Shown: positions 13,663 through 27,330, numbered from the stretch's first letter. The stretch: 64,000 nucleotides of DNA from Setaria digitata (GCA_003640385.1 RCAB01000326.1:1-64000), one strand, 5' to 3'. Translations and numbers: made by a program. Notes: a model not told the origin generated them from the letters alone.

Positions 13663-15320
13663 TTGTTGCATGTTGTTAACAGTGACGGGAGAGAATTTCA
13701 TTTCAATTTAAAGATTTTAACTGAAGTTTCAAATTTAATTGAATGATGAAATATTTGAAATTTTTGTGAAATTGTGCAAATTTCTATAAATGATTGTAAG
13801 ATTTTCATTTTTTTAGACCCATCATTGATTAACATTATTACTTGTATTTAAACTTAAAAAAAAAAAAAATTTGCCTGAAAATTTTTATTATTAAATGCGC
13901 AAATTTTCCGTTTGATGCCATTTCTTTTCCTTTTCTTGATTTTAATTTTAAGTTAGCAAATTACAATTAAATTTTTGAATTTAAAAAATTGCAAAAATTA
14001 CCTGCGATCTTTTTATTTATTTGCTGATACTGAAATCCGCTGGTAAAGAGAATTTACAACTTAGGCAGTAAGCATCGTCTATAATTGCATATCACGTAGT
14101 TTTACGTCAGATATGTCATTTCCATTGTGCCATATTCAAATTCCTCTTACACCATTGCATGCAGCTTAGTAGCGTAATAAAGAAAGATTCGTAACGTACG
14201 TCATGAATGTTTTGTTCTTCATTTGATGAAATGCTCATTTATTTCTATTTATCATCATGATCAATTTGCTCACTTTTGACGTTTGCTTATGCTCGTACGT
14301 ACGTCAAGTTGAGTCATAAAAGGTTTCAGATTTCCGATTTTTTTTTTTTTTTTTTTTTTTTAGGAAAAGCTCTTAATTAACGTTTTATTGAAAGGAACAG
14401 TTGGAAGAAATAGGATTAAATGATGCAATTTACCGAATATTTGTCTCATTTGTTTAATAATTAACTGGCAAACAAAATGCACATTAATTTTAAGTCAGTT
14501 TAATTTTTGACAATCCTGTTGAAAATATCCAATCTATTTAAGGGAACAATGAATGTTTTCTTGATGAAATGAGAAAAATGTGAAATAAAAATTATATGAA
14601 CAATTAAAATTGTACATTTGACGTTGAATAATGCATTGAAATAAAATGTAAGTTGGAAAAGTTTTATAAAGATTAGTTGCAGATAGAAAATTAAGTAACT
14701 ATAAAATGGAATTTCAATTTAATAAACTTCGGATTGAATTAATTTTGTCGAAATAATTTTTAAAAATATCATCCGGTCAATAAAAGTTTTCATTTTTTGG
14801 CAGAATGCGACTGTGGATGAAATTTCACTTTTGATGAAAAAAAAAAAAAAAAAAAAAAAGTTCTCTTAATCAGGATAAAACAAGAGAAACTACTAATTTA
14901 CTGGCAAAATTAAAATTTCGTGTCTTTAAAATTTGAAAATTAAAGAATACTGCTACATAGAATGAATGAATTTAAAATTGCTTTAATATCAAAACTATCA
15001 TTTATTAGTGCAAAACTTGTACACTTGTCTAAAACAGGAAGTATTATTTCTACTTCGGTCAATAATTAGTTTCAAAGTTTCGTGAAGAAATTTAACTTGA
15101 TCGAAAATTTACTTAAAATTTGATCATAAATTTACAACTAAACCATGATTATTTAAANTGCTGTTAAATTTACAACGAGATGAATTAATTTGATCATAAA
15201 TTTACAACTAAACCATGATTATTTAAATTTTTCAAAAGAAAAATGAGAAAATGCGAAAAAATTAACTCAAAACAATGAATGAAATCAATTTTTATTTATT
15301 CAATTATTCTATGAAAACAT
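13663..15320. other. convergent intergenic region
   Basis: This lies between the 3' ends of the sushi gene (+) and the CD36-like gene (-). No exon is supported. It contains several ACGTCA/TACGTACG-type motifs around 14090-14310 and a short direct repeat around an N at 15158. TTTATT at 15291-15296 is AATAAA on the minus strand, about 25 bases beyond the CD36 stop, and is the probable poly(A) signal of that gene. Confidence 0.65.
15121..15227. repeat. 37-bp direct repeat bracketing N at 15158
   Basis: Positions 15121-15157 and 15191-15227 are the same sequence, and a single N sits directly after the first copy. This is likely another imperfect contig join. Confidence 0.8.
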
Positions 15321-17730
15321 TTATCGTTTCACTAATGAAAACGATTTTGTCTTGCGAAAATAATGCACAAAGTAGGTAATTATACAACCAATTAAAATGA
15401 AAATTCCCAAAATGCCTGCTATAATTTGCAACCAATTAATAAATTTTGGAATTGATGTTAACAGGAAAAAAACATTCCAGAAAGTATCATCGAAAAGTTC
15501 GCCGTGTAAACGAATGATAAACATTGGTATCATCAAGTTTGGCAATCGTGTTCCCGTTCTAACAAGATTTAAAGATAATAATGATGTTGGAATGTACAAT
15601 GATATTATTATGATTTATGATTTTCAAAAAAGTTAAAATTTAAAATTTCAATACTTCTGAAAAAAAACAAAAATTTAATATAATGTTTGATAACTAACAT
15701 ATGCTTATTTAAAAATTGGCATTTTCAACATTTTTTTTTTCGCAATAAAATTAAAGAAACATTATAAATTTGAAAATAATACCAAAGTTCCTTTTCATTT
15801 TTTTTTTTTTTTTTGAACTTATAATTTAGGATTAAAACTACATTTTCTTTCTTTCTCTATTTTCGTAATTCTTGAAATCAATTTTTTTCTCAAAAATTAT
15901 TTTGAAGTTTGAAGAAAATAGAAATGAAAACTTACGTTGTTACATTTGTTTGAAACATTGGAAATGATATCATCAGTTGCATATCAAGTTTCATTAATAA
16001 TCCGGTGAGCTGTAGAAAAGAAATTGAGATTATGCAAATCTTCAATATCCGAATTTTTTTAATTAAAAAAAAAAAAAGTTTTATTTCTTTATTAATCAAA
16101 AAAAAAATTTCATTTTTTTCATTTTCATTTTCATTTTTTTTTTCCTATCTAAATTCTAAGGAGAAAATTCATTCATTCTTAAATTGTTGTGATTTTCAAA
16201 CGTTACCGGTTCACGTGTAAACGTAAACACTGACGGTTTAACACTGAATCTCGGAAAGCCAATTACCGAACTGATAACTTCTTCTGGAGAATAGGAAAAA
16301 TACGGTGGTGTTACAATTGCTGCTAATGGTATCGTTTCATTTTTGCCTAAAAATGAGAAAAATTCTTTTTTTTTTTTTAAATTCTGTTTGAGTTGATCAA
16401 TAGTTAAAAAATTCAAATTTTTTAAAATTTTGCGAATATCCAGAAAAGCAAATTTAGTCCAATAGCTCATTAGTTCAAATTTTTCATTAAATTTATTCAG
16501 TGCTAATATCAAGATAACGTCTAAAAAAAAAAAAAATGGTAGCTAAGCAATTGACGTAAGTAACATATGCTAATAATATACGTTTGAAAAACTGCTTGTT
16601 ATAAAGTACAAATCTGAATTTAGAGATCATGAAATTTAAAAAAAAAAAAAAAAAAAAAAAGGATAATAAATATTACCTGGAAGGCAAACAAGCGGGAACA
16701 TTCCCGGTGGTAACAGGTACGTGTTATTCACGTACCTTCCGTTGCAGCACTCGTTGCATAAGTTCTCTTCCAATGAGCAATCGATGTGAATATTTGAGCA
16801 TGACGCATTGCTCTTATTTCTTATCATCCTGAAATTACAGAAAAAAAAAAAAAAAATACCAAATTTGATATGATTACGTTCGGGCAAATTTTTTTTTTTC
16901 TATTTAAAATGTTGCAAAGAAATGAATTTACTTTAACTGAATTGAAACAAATACAAAAATAGTTTTGTTTTTTTTTTTGTTTTTTTTTTATTACGAATTA
17001 ATTTAAAATAATTGGAAAATGTTTATTGAAAATTAAGGAAATAACCACTTCAATAGTAGTAATAATCAATTTTTTTCATAGTCCTTTTTTTCTTTTTTAT
17101 ACGCATATTCAGTGATTTCAAAGATTTCAGATTAAAANGTTTTTTTTTTATTACGAATTAATTTAAAATAACTGGAAAATGTTTATTGAAAATTAAGGAA
17201 ATAATCACTTCAATAGTAGTAATAATCAATTTTTTTCATAGTTCTTTTTTTCTTTTTTATACGCATATTCAGTGATTTCAAAGATTTCAGATTAAAAGTT
17301 AATTTCATTTCAAAACAGGTACTAAATTAAAAAATATTAATAGCATCTTACTTTGTACAAACATTCCAATTCGGATAATATTTGATTTTTTCATGATTAC
17401 GATATCGAAAACCGATATGCTTGTTGCTGATTGTATCGAAATCTTCATTTGAAACGACGAATTCTACAATTCTCATTTTCTTATAAGTTGAATGTCTCGA
17501 AAATACCGCCGTAAATGATCTGTAAAATGAATAGTAAAGTGTAATTTGCTAATCGAAAGAGAAAAAAAAAAAAAAAGAAAATTTGAGAAATTTTCAAAAA
17601 TCATTTGAAAAAAAAAGACCGAAACTTTGCTGTTCTTTTTATCTTACCGACAAAAAAATGAGCTGAAGAAAGGAAGGATGCTGTTTTCGGTAAGATAAAA
17701 TGGTGCCAAACTACCGGTATCTGAAATTTT

Positions 17731-17771
<41 letters not shown>

Positions 17772-20700
17772 NTCTGTGAAGGAAGGATTGTGCTAATTAA
17801 TAAGCTTAATCAATGATAGAAAGCTAATTTAACACATTTTCAATTTTTATAAAAATCCAATAGGACAAGTTTTACTTTTAGTTCATCTAAATTCATTTAA
17901 TAAATAAATTGCTTTAACATTTTTCACTTTTGTCATTCCATTTGCACTTGGACACATCTTACTTAAATTTGAAAACTTCATTTATCTAGAATTAAAAATT
18001 AAAATTTCAAAAATTATCATGAGAAAAAGCGGTAGGAAAAAAAAAAAAATTGCACCAGTTCCATTGATCATTCGCGCCTGCTCAGTTGGCCACCACGATG
18101 ATGGCAAAAGATTAGATCCAGCCCAGCTCCGAATTGTTCCAATTGAGCTAATATTTCTCTTGCCCGTTTCAATTATATAATATTCATCATTAGAATTATT
18201 TGACTGTAATATTTTAAATTAAAAAAAAAAAAAAAAAAAAGGAAGAATGAAAATGCATGAAATTAGTCAATTGATAAGCAATCATCATTATTAAAAGAAA
18301 AAAAAAAACTAATTAAATTAAATTTTTTGATATTTCATAGTAAGGATTGAAATTTTATTTCATTTTTATAATACAAAAAAAAAAAAATGGAAAGTTGATC
18401 ATTTTGTTTCTTTTTTTTTTTTTAATTATTAGATGCGCAAAACTTTTGTTTAACACGAACTTTAACATCTAAAATATTTAATTTAATTTAATAAAAAAAA
18501 ATATTTTTATGCGAAATTTTTGGAAAAATTAAAGCATACGTTGTAGAGAAAGGCCATATTTGATACATGTGGAATTTGAAATGGAATAATTGATTTACCA
18601 TTATTAAAAGAATCGCAAAGTATTTTATAAAATGGTGAGTTAATGAATGAAAGTAGCGGATCATTGTAACCATAAAATGTAACATTCAATGGTTTTAGCC
18701 TTCTAAATTATATTTTTATTAAAATACTTAAACAAAATATTTGTTTTACGCAAATAGAAAAATTGAAATAGCAAATAGCACAAAATTTCTTTTCTCTATT
18801 CTATAAAATTATAAATTTCGAAAAAGAATTAAAATGCCATGTCAAATTTAAATATTTTCAGAGTGGATTTAATAATTGAATTAAATTGTAGATTAGATTT
18901 TAGAAGAATAAAAGTTTTTCTAATTTTGAAGAAGAAAGGGATGCAAAAGCAAAAATGAAATTCGATAATTGATAATTAATATTATATTTCTTACCGAAAA
19001 GGATATTCACCCATGAGAAGTAATCCAATGTCAATTATTATTTGACAAACTGAATTGCATTCTTTTTGTTCAACAATATTTACTGCTGCTCCCTAGAATA
19101 TTTCTTAAAAAATAAACAAATAAATAAATAAAATAAAATAATATTATTTGTTAAATTTTATAAAGCTTTTTTGAAATTTCATACCAATTATGAGGGAGCA
19201 ATACGAATAACTCGTAAACAAAACTTTATAAAATGATAAGCATAAAACTTATTAAACAATATAATATTAAACTTGAATTGAATAATTTACTGAACAAATA
19301 AATTAATATTGCAATAAATTTGTTGAATTTTATGAGGCTTTTTAAAATTTGATGCTAATTTTGATAAAACAATACAAATGATTTGAAAAAAAAAAAAAAA
19401 AAAAAACTTTATAAAATGGTAAGGATAATATTTAATTTAGATTAAATAATTCACTATCAAATTTTAGCATTGATCCAAAAATTGTTAATCGAAAACAAAA
19501 TCAAAAAAAGAAATGAAATTGATACCAGTGTAGCAATATTTGGAAGTATTAGATCGGGATTGATATTGCATGTGATACACGAAATGTTAGTATCATAGAA
19601 GTATTGCTTGAAACTTTTGTAAAAAACTGTCATTCCATCATCGCTGAATTTTACATTCTCTTTTCTCTCATTCAACCTCAAAAATAATTGGAAACTTTTC
19701 AGTGGTGCAAAAATGTTATCAAAATTATATCACTAGAAAGGAGACAGCAGCAATCTTATCATTAATCATCGAAATATCATAATTAGCATTATTCTAAACA
19801 GTGATACATTTTACCATGCTAAATTGTTTTTTTTTTTTCATTTTTTTTTTTTTTTATTCCAAGGCTAATAATAATTTAAAATTATTAAATTTTATAAAAT
19901 TTTAATAATACATACCGAAAAGAAAAAGGTCCAATTTCGGTAATATTTGGTTTTGCTGCATGATATTGTACCTGTAATTAAAAAAAAAAGAAAATTAAGC
20001 TGTTAAGTTGACTACTAAATTATTACTTTTTTTAGCTCATAAATTAGCTAATTAAGTAATTAGGTTCAAACAAAAAAAGAGTAATGAATATTTCACTCTT
20101 GCAGAAAATTTGCTGTTTAATATATTTGAAAATAGTCTCTCAGAAGCCATAATTGACGTTCTCTTTGTCGAATCATGACACATAAAAGAAAAAAACGATA
20201 TAATTATACACGTCCGTGTATTCACACACGTGTGAATCTGTGTATTAATATCAATTCACGTGTCTAAATCCGCAATCCACAAGTCCCCCTCCCCCCCTCA
20301 CACGCACACACACACATATCACTGTAAACGTGTACGTAAATTCGTACATGCATATCAACTTACACGTGGTTTATGATTGATCTACACGTAGAACGACAAT
20401 GGAAAAACGTAGATAAAAAAGTATAGCAAACTGATTGTTTTATTTGATTGAAGAAGCGAGACCTGATCAGCGTTGGAGAAATTGAAAAAAGTGAATGACA
20501 TAACAATGTTCATTGGTGGCCTAGACCATAGCATGCTAGCGGGTGATAATTGACCATTATCAGATACTGATAATATCATATTCTAAAATTTTCTTGCATT
20601 TCAAATTAGAGGAATTTAAATCTTTCAATTCAAGAATTGCTAATTTTTTTTTTTTTTATTATTATAAAATGTTTATTCAATTTCCCATTCCTTTTTTTTT

Positions 20701-21622
20701 TTTCTTGAAATGAATGGAAAGCTGTGATTTTTTAATTTTTGCATAAAAATCAATAATTATATTTTTTTTTTTCTTCGAATTCAATGTTAATAATTAAAAT
20801 ATTTTGCTTGTTGCAAATAAAATAGAAGTAAACCATACTTTATTATTAATTAAAATGAAATGGAAACATGTTAAAATTAAACCAATGTGTATTTAATTAT
20901 AAATTTTATTTTCAGTAATTTATTTAAAAAAAAAAGAAATAAAACAGGTTAATATTGCTAGTAGAGTTAGATTTTTAGATTTTTTTTTAGCACTCTTTTC
21001 AGTTTTTTTATGAAATAAACTTTTTATTTTATGACTTTCTGCTTCTAATTTTTACTTCATTGTAAAATAAAATTTTGAATTCGATTTTTTTTTTTTTGAA
21101 AATAATGTTTAATATTGTCTTAAAAATCGAAAGAAAAAAATTTCCAACAAAATTCTTTATATGACAATAATAGTAACAATAAAATAAATTCATAATTAAA
21201 ATTAGGCAATTAACAAATTTGATTTATAGTAAGATATGAACATTTTCATTCATCTAGTCAATCTCTCCTACGCCTTATTTATTTGTTTTAATATTTTTAG
21301 CTAATCGAAAAATTTATTTCCTAAAATAATTTTCGTTTTATTTATTGAGTTAAATTTTTTAACTGGTAAATATTGAATTCATCATATTTCATTTACAAAT
21401 CACAAAAAAATTTTTCACCTGAAATACAATTGTTTTGTCAATTTTCTTTTCTTTTTTTTTTTTTTTTTTTTTTTGGATAAAAAAGAAACTTACTGAAGTT
21501 AAAATGGCACTGAATAACGGATTGAAAAGTGACCATAGGAGAATTGAAATAATTAGCGAAATTACACCACTAATTAGAAATGACTGAAACAATGTGCACA
21601 ATCGGCAGTAATTTTTTCGCAT
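15321..21622 (-). CDS. CD36/SCARB-family scavenger receptor, 13 exons, 569 aa
   Basis: Exons in transcript order: 21622-21494, 20582-20463, 19971-19916, 19676-19526, 19092-18995, 18702-18540, 18203-18056, 17720-17648, 17519-17352, 16828-16677, 16346-16207, 16009-15936, 15558-15321. They sum to 1710 nt with matching phases. A short cytoplasmic N-terminus is followed by a transmembrane helix (about residues 12-35). A large ectodomain carries family landmarks: FFNFSNADQ, EIGPFSFR, KENVKFSDDG, MINGT, PPGMFPL and a conserved LTGLLMKLDMQL block. A C-terminal helix (about 532-556) precedes a basic tail. Family members bind lipoproteins, lipids or pathogen ligands at the plasma membrane or lysosome; the ligand here cannot be told. 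Family length is about 470-560 aa. An in-frame ATG at 21709 is possible, but the start at 21622 gives the short tail typical of the family. Confidence 0.94.
16979..17297. repeat. 159-bp direct duplication around N at 17138
   Basis: Positions 16979-17137 and 17139-17297 are near-identical, with only a few substitutions, and are joined by one N. They lie in an intron of the CD36-like gene between exons 9 and 10. This is most likely an unmerged contig overlap, so the coding sequence is unaffected. Confidence 0.85.
17732..17772. repeat. 40-base poly(T) tract ending in N
   Basis: An uninterrupted run of T from 17732 to 17771 is followed by N. It lies in a CD36 intron just upstream, on the minus strand, of the 73-nt exon. 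The run length is probably unreliable and the N marks failed assembly through it. Confidence 0.9.
20218..20400. promoter_or_regulatory. cluster of CACGTG/ACGTG motifs in a CD36 intron
   Basis: CACGTG occurs at 20227-20232, 20257-20262 and 20363-20368, and ACGTG at 20328-20332; near matches lie at about 20210 and 20385. The first sits in the palindrome TTCACACACGTGTGAA. CACGTG is the E-box bound by bHLH/Myc-type factors, and ACGTG is the HIF-1 core. The cluster is in intron 2 of the CD36-like gene and could be an intronic enhancer. The function is inference. Confidence 0.35.
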
Positions 21623-24600
21623 TTTAAACTTCAATCGAATAGCTCTTTTTGAACATTTTTCTGTTGTTAAAATTAGGAATGCGAATATTATTTGATTAGA
21701 CATACACATATGTAAACATATATATAGTCAAGTTATCATTTTACATTGATGATACACTGATAAGATGCTCAACTGTAAAAAAAAAAAAAAAAAAAAAAGG
21801 AAAAAAAAAGAAAAGAAAAAGCAGTTTATCAATAGGAATAGAACCGAATTTAAATTCTCACCTTCTATTGCATCAAAAATCAAAAAAAATTAGTTGACAG
21901 ATATTAATTAATTGCAAATTGGAGAAAATAGAAGATTTAATTGAGTTTTTTATTTTTATTTTTTTTTTTTTAAACCAATTTGAATTATAATTCAAAATTA
22001 CAAATTATTATTGCGAATTATCCTTTGTTTCGTTCCATTCATTTGTTTGCTTTCTCTTATTAGTGGATGAAAATTAATCATATTATCAAATTTAATAAAT
22101 TTAGTTTTCCTTTTTTTTTTATCGTTTTTTGCATTAAAGTTTTTAAATTAAAGAATTATTCGTCTTTACGTAGGAATGGCAATATTCATCTTTTTCAATT
22201 ATTATTTTTTTTTTTTAAATAAAATAAATGTTAATTTAGCACATCTCAGGAATGAATGAAAATTTTATGATTAATTAAGCAATTGTTTCAAAGAGAACAA
22301 GATTAATTAAACGTTTTTTTTTTTTTTTTTTTTAAGAAAACAAATAAACTTTAATGGATTTTTTAAAAGTGTGTCAAAAAAACGTTTTCTTTAATGTCCT
22401 TTTGTTTTTTCGACTGATTATTTCATCCGAAATTTATTTTCTCGTTATCAGTGTTCCAATTTGACTATAAATATGACCCTTGTCGATTGTTTCAGAATTT
22501 CTACAAACATTTTCGACGTTTTCAATTTTTTTTTTTTTCTTTTCAAATTATTTCATTTTCATTAAATTACAGTGAATGTTTCTTTTTTTTTTGTTCTATA
22601 TTTCGAATACTTTTGAGCACCGTTCTTCAACTTCATATGTTGTGAGAAAGAAACAAAACTTTTTTTTAAGCTATTTTCATTATACTATTTAGAAATTGGT
22701 AGTAAATTTTAATTGGCTTAAAAAAATTTAAATTTTCGTGCTTTTTTTTTTTCAATTGCATCGAAACCAAATTCGCAAACAAAAAACTTATATCGTTTAA
22801 AGAATTAAATCTTTTAACAGCATCTGATTTATTATTTTTAAATTATTAATTGAAGTTTTGTGCAGAACTTCAAATGTTCATAAAGTGTGTCATGGACTAG
22901 TCTAGATTTTACTAGCTACTTCATAAGTGTTAGTGAATTTTGATATTTAGCAAGAAAACTTTTTTTTAGCACTTTTTTTTTTAAAATAGCACAAAATAAA
23001 TATACTATTTGATCATAATTTGAATTAAATATTAATTGTTGAAAAATTAGTCACTTTTCCAATACCTTTTCAGTGAAATTTCGTGATATCATTTAAAAAG
23101 TACTAATAGCTGACAAATTTTAATCTAAAATGTTTTATATTTCAAATATAATTAAAATTTAGATTTGAATTTCCATTTCATCATAAGTTTGCACTGAAAC
23201 CATATACCATAAAACTTAAAGTTCATTAATAAAAAAAAAAAATCCATTATTAATAAAAAAATTTCCAAATACATTTGATTAAGCAAAAGTTAAAATTAAT
23301 TAATTACTAATCATATTAGTAACTATCAAAAAAAAAAAAAAAAGGAAATTTAGCAACAACAGAAAAATATTGATATTTCTGTGCATCCCATGAAAAAATT
23401 CATTTCAATTCACAAAGCAAACAATAATTTGAGCGGAAATAATTTTTACGCCTATAAAGAGGTGAAAGGTTATTGTGAATTTGATAAAAATCTTCATCAG
23501 TTAGTGAAAACTGCAAAGCTTACTTAATAGAATAAGTAGGATAGTAGAAGTTAAAATAAGAAATAAAAAGTGGTGAAGGAAAAGAAGGATGAAATTATGA
23601 AGAAATGAGTTTGATAAAGTTTAAGTCGTGCAAAAATATTGCTGAATTGGTAGATTGAAGCAGTAATTGATAAAATTTTTGAAAGATTAAATTAAAAGAC
23701 TTGGAAGATTGATAAGCTTATCAGTAAATGATTGAGAATTACTAATATATGAATGCATATTTGTTTGTAGCACTAATCACATTACGTATCTTCAAATTAA
23801 AACTTGGAAAATTATCTGCCTATTTCAATTCTAGAAAAGAACAATAAAAAATATTAATTCAAATTTTCCAGCTAAAAATATACTAGTGATTTCATTAATT
23901 TTGAAATAATTTTAAAATATCCGAAATTATTTCAAAATTATAATAATGATTCCGGATTTTTTTTTCCCCCAATACGTAGTATGACGGAAATTACAAATGC
24001 AAAAAACGGAAAATTTTATTTTAGTTTTATGAACATTCTAACACTGTGATAATTTATTACTATTATATGATAGATTTTTTTTTTCTGTTAATTAATTAAT
24101 TCTTCCAAATCAACATCTATTCTACTTTTCACTTAAGTGTTGTAATTGAGTGTCACGATGACTTTTTGATGTTTTTGGTCTTCCTTTCATTTTCTTTTCT
24201 TTTCTTTTTTTTTCTTTTGAACAAATACTCTTTCAAAAGGAAATAGAAGTGAAAAAAAAAACTAAAAAAAAAATTAGGCCAAATTTTTAAATTAATTTTT
24301 AAATACTAAACAATTTTATTTATTTCATTGCTCCATTTACTTCATCTACTGAAAAGTATTTTTGTTTGCTTTCCATTTCTTTATCAACGATTTTGTAGAA
24401 ACTAAAATTTAGAGAATAATTTTCTTAAAATGCAAAAAACAAAAAAAGGCTGCATGATGGAAATACTATTTACGTACTATTTTTGTTAATTATAATATTG
24501 ATATCATTTTTAATTTTTTTTCCATTAGTTTTTAGATAGAAATTATGGAAATAATTAATAATATCAGTAGTTTAGTGTCGATGATGCTATCAGTAATGCA

Positions 24601-25647
24601 AACTTTTATTGACTATTTTAAATCTTTATTAAATAAAAAAATTTCATATCAATATTAAATAATTCATATGCTTAGCATTTAAATATCAAAAAATAAAAAC
24701 TAATTTAACGTCAATAAGTAATGAAAATCTTTTGGAAGTTTGATAAAAAATCCCATTTGTTACATTTTTATAAATATTAAAATAGAAGAAGTTTTTTCGC
24801 ATCGCTAATTTTTTCTATCAAAAAATTAATAAATTTTGGACATTAGCTAACACTGATTGATTAAGCAATACTTAGGATATATATATATATATATATAGAA
24901 ATTGTAAAAAATGTTTTAATTTTTAAGCATTATCAGTGTTTATCACAGTTTATCATAAATGTTTCTGTTAGGTAGAAAGATCAGGCAGCCGGTCCTACTG
25001 CTAAAATTGTCAAATTATGAAATTTGAAATAAAATTATCTGCCTAAAAGTTTTTAATTTCGTTTCCAGTTAGAAGAAAAGAAACTAATAACATAACATAA
25101 AACTGGGGATAAGCAAAAAAATTTCGCCTTCAACTTACTTGATAAAATAGAATGTTTACAAATTAGGCTATGTCTAAAATAAGTGTAAGCTAGTCTTACT
25201 TCGTCTTTTTTTTCCTCTATCGACTAGAATTTCGTCAACATATCCGCTGAATGTGGTGATATCTAGGTCAGGCTTATTGTTTGATCGTAATTAATTGCGT
25301 TGTTTTTGGCTCATTTTAAAGTGAAACATATTTGTTAAATTATAATTATTTGTCGGTCCAATCTCTTCGCTAGTTGCTGCTCAAGTTGCTTCACAGAAAC
25401 ATGCAAATATATCAATAACATCAAATCATATCAAATCTAAAACTTAATATTAGGCGGTAAACTTTTGCCTCTGTACGACACTTAATTAAGTTCATTTAGT
25501 GGATCATAATTACGCGCCTTTGTGATACTCTTCAGCTTATATAAATATCAGTTGATAATAATCAAATGAAGTAAATAACTTTTCACTTCATTCCTCGTTC
25601 TGATTTATCATATCTGTCATTTGAATATGTATTTGTACGATTTGCAG
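21623..25647. other. 4-kb divergent intergenic region
   Basis: This lies between the 5' ends of the CD36-like gene (-) and the ALT-like gene (+). I see no supported exon on either strand. It is rich in poly(A)/poly(T) runs and has a short (AT)n tract near 24878-24897. The promoters of both genes should lie here. Confidence 0.6.
21655..21662 (-). promoter_or_regulatory. candidate trans-splice acceptor of the CD36-like gene
   Basis: On the minus strand a CAACAG acceptor (AG at 21662-21661) lies 38 bases before the chosen start codon. A 5' UTR beginning at 21660 would hold an upstream ATG whose small ORF stops just before the main ATG, which could reduce translation. This is inference only. Confidence 0.25.
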
Positions 25648-25648
25648 G
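25642..25648 (+). promoter_or_regulatory. candidate trans-splice acceptor of the ALT-like gene
   Basis: TTTGCAG ends at 25647, 32 bases before the ATG at 25680. This short, ATG-free leader is the spacing expected for spliced-leader addition in nematodes. Confidence 0.4.
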
Positions 25649-25679
25649 TGAAACGAGTTTGATATTTATTTCATAAGCA

Positions 25680-27330
25680 ATGATTCAGATGCGCTCCTAT
25701 CTTCTACAAACTATGCTTCTGATAACGTTAGTCTCAACATCGCCAGTGATTCCAGGCAAAGTATGCTTCTGTTCCGGAATTGCCTTATCTTCCGTCTTTT
25801 AAATAATTTCCGGTCATTCGGTTTGCACTGAAAACAAAAAACTCCCATAATTGCATTTCACATTTATTGAAATACTGTTTGGTTTGAAATTGTTTCAGCT
25901 TGCAATTCAAAAGATTGACACAATTTGTTCGTATCCTTTGCTTTTAGACGAACGGTGGGGCAGGTATCCAACTGATAATAATAATTAATTACTGCTAGAA
26001 GTACTGGTATGAATCTTAAACAGCGATTTACAGAAAGCAGAAGTGGAATTTGCGACCGATTTCAGTGCGACTGGATCAAGCGATTTAGCGGCGACATTGG
26101 CATCAGTAAACGATACGACATCAATCGCTGCCGAAGAAGAAGCAACAAATGTCACAGAATCATCGTCGGAATCGATCTCATCGGAAGCATTTCCAACTCT
26201 GGAAAATTCAGCACGTTTAGAAAGGAATGTTGCAAGTTTAGGAGCACTGAATATCATAAATGAATCCACTGATAAGAATGCTTCAGCATCAGAAGCTGAA
26301 GAGAATTCTAGCACCGCCATCAGTATGCTGACCAAAAACGCCATCTCATCGATGAACACATCTGAAGTTAGAGCATTCAACGATGATCATCATGATGATA
26401 GGACAGATGAGGAAGTTACAGAATCTGAACCGCATTCATCACAGCCATCAGCAGATACAACGATAACATCGACAGTAGCAGTATCAGCAATTACAGATGC
26501 TCAAGCCACGAGCGGTGCCAGAGGTGAGGCAAACAGTGGCGCCATCTATGAAAAAACTGATGGGGTGTAAGTTGCCATGAAAGTAACTGTATAGCACCGT
26601 AGAATGCTGCTTAGTACTTTCAGTGCTTATAATTCAACAGTCATTATCTATTCCGTTGCTAATTAATTATCCTCCTTCATTAATTAATTAACCGAAAAGA
26701 TAAATTCCATTGATAAATTTTGAGAATTATTTACAGCCAACAGACATGTCAATCACATGCAGACTGTTATGAATTACGTGAACCGATGGCGTGGTGTGAT
26801 TTGAAACTTGACGCAAGTTGGACGTAAGTTTTTGCCAAGCACTTTTTGCTCCTTATCAGAGATATCACTCCGAAGATTTCATCCTAAAAACATACGTCAA
26901 ACACACGTTTTTGATCAGTTTTTCCTCCAAATTCCTGTCACCGAGGACATTATTAAACTAACATTTATCAAAATCAAACAAAAAAAAAAAAAGCCATTTT
27001 CGAAGAAGCACAAGTTATAAATGCCTAATGACTGTAAAAATATCTGCATTTAACTGTTACTTAATTTTATAATTTAATAATCCACAGGAAGTTTCATCGT
27101 TCAATTAATAATTAAGACAAAAAAAAAAGAACAAAGAATCAAGAAATACCCTTTGTGTATTAGTCCTGTTGACCAGTGAATTATCAATACTAGTATAATT
27201 TGCTAATTAATTTAGTGATGAAGGATGCTTCTGTGATCGTGTAACTGGATCTTGTATTATTGAATTACGAAAAAATGGACAGCTTTTTTACACGGATTGC
27301 CTACCACGATCTCAATTTCGTTGCTTATAA
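25680..27330 (+). CDS. ALT-family (abundant larval transcript) secreted protein with extended acidic region, 271 aa
   Basis: Exons: 25680-25760, 26034-26566, 26737-26823, 27217-1=27216 to 27330; they total 816 nt in frame. Residues 1-22 or so are a signal peptide (hydrophobic LLITLVSTS). Residues 28-204 are a low-complexity Ser/Thr/Ala/Glu/Asp-rich acidic stretch with several N-glycosylation sequons. Residues 209-270 form a cysteine module with eight Cys (209, 215, 225, 238, 240, 247, 262, 270), including REPMAWC and GCFCD. That signature, after an acidic N-terminal domain, is the ALT layout known from filarial infective larvae, where these secreted proteins are linked to host immune modulation. 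Known ALT acidic domains are much shorter as I recall them, so this is an expanded member. The second ATG in the signal (25689) is an alternative start. Confidence 0.88.

Noticed and set aside
25968..25983. Candidate 16-nt micro-exon in intron 1 of the ALT-like gene
   Set aside because: The stretch between CTTTTAG and GTATCC nearby is 16 nt and would break the frame between two phase 0 exons.
25985..26380. 131-aa minus-strand ORF
   Set aside because: Antisense of the low-complexity exon of the ALT-like gene. It has no signal, domain or splice support.
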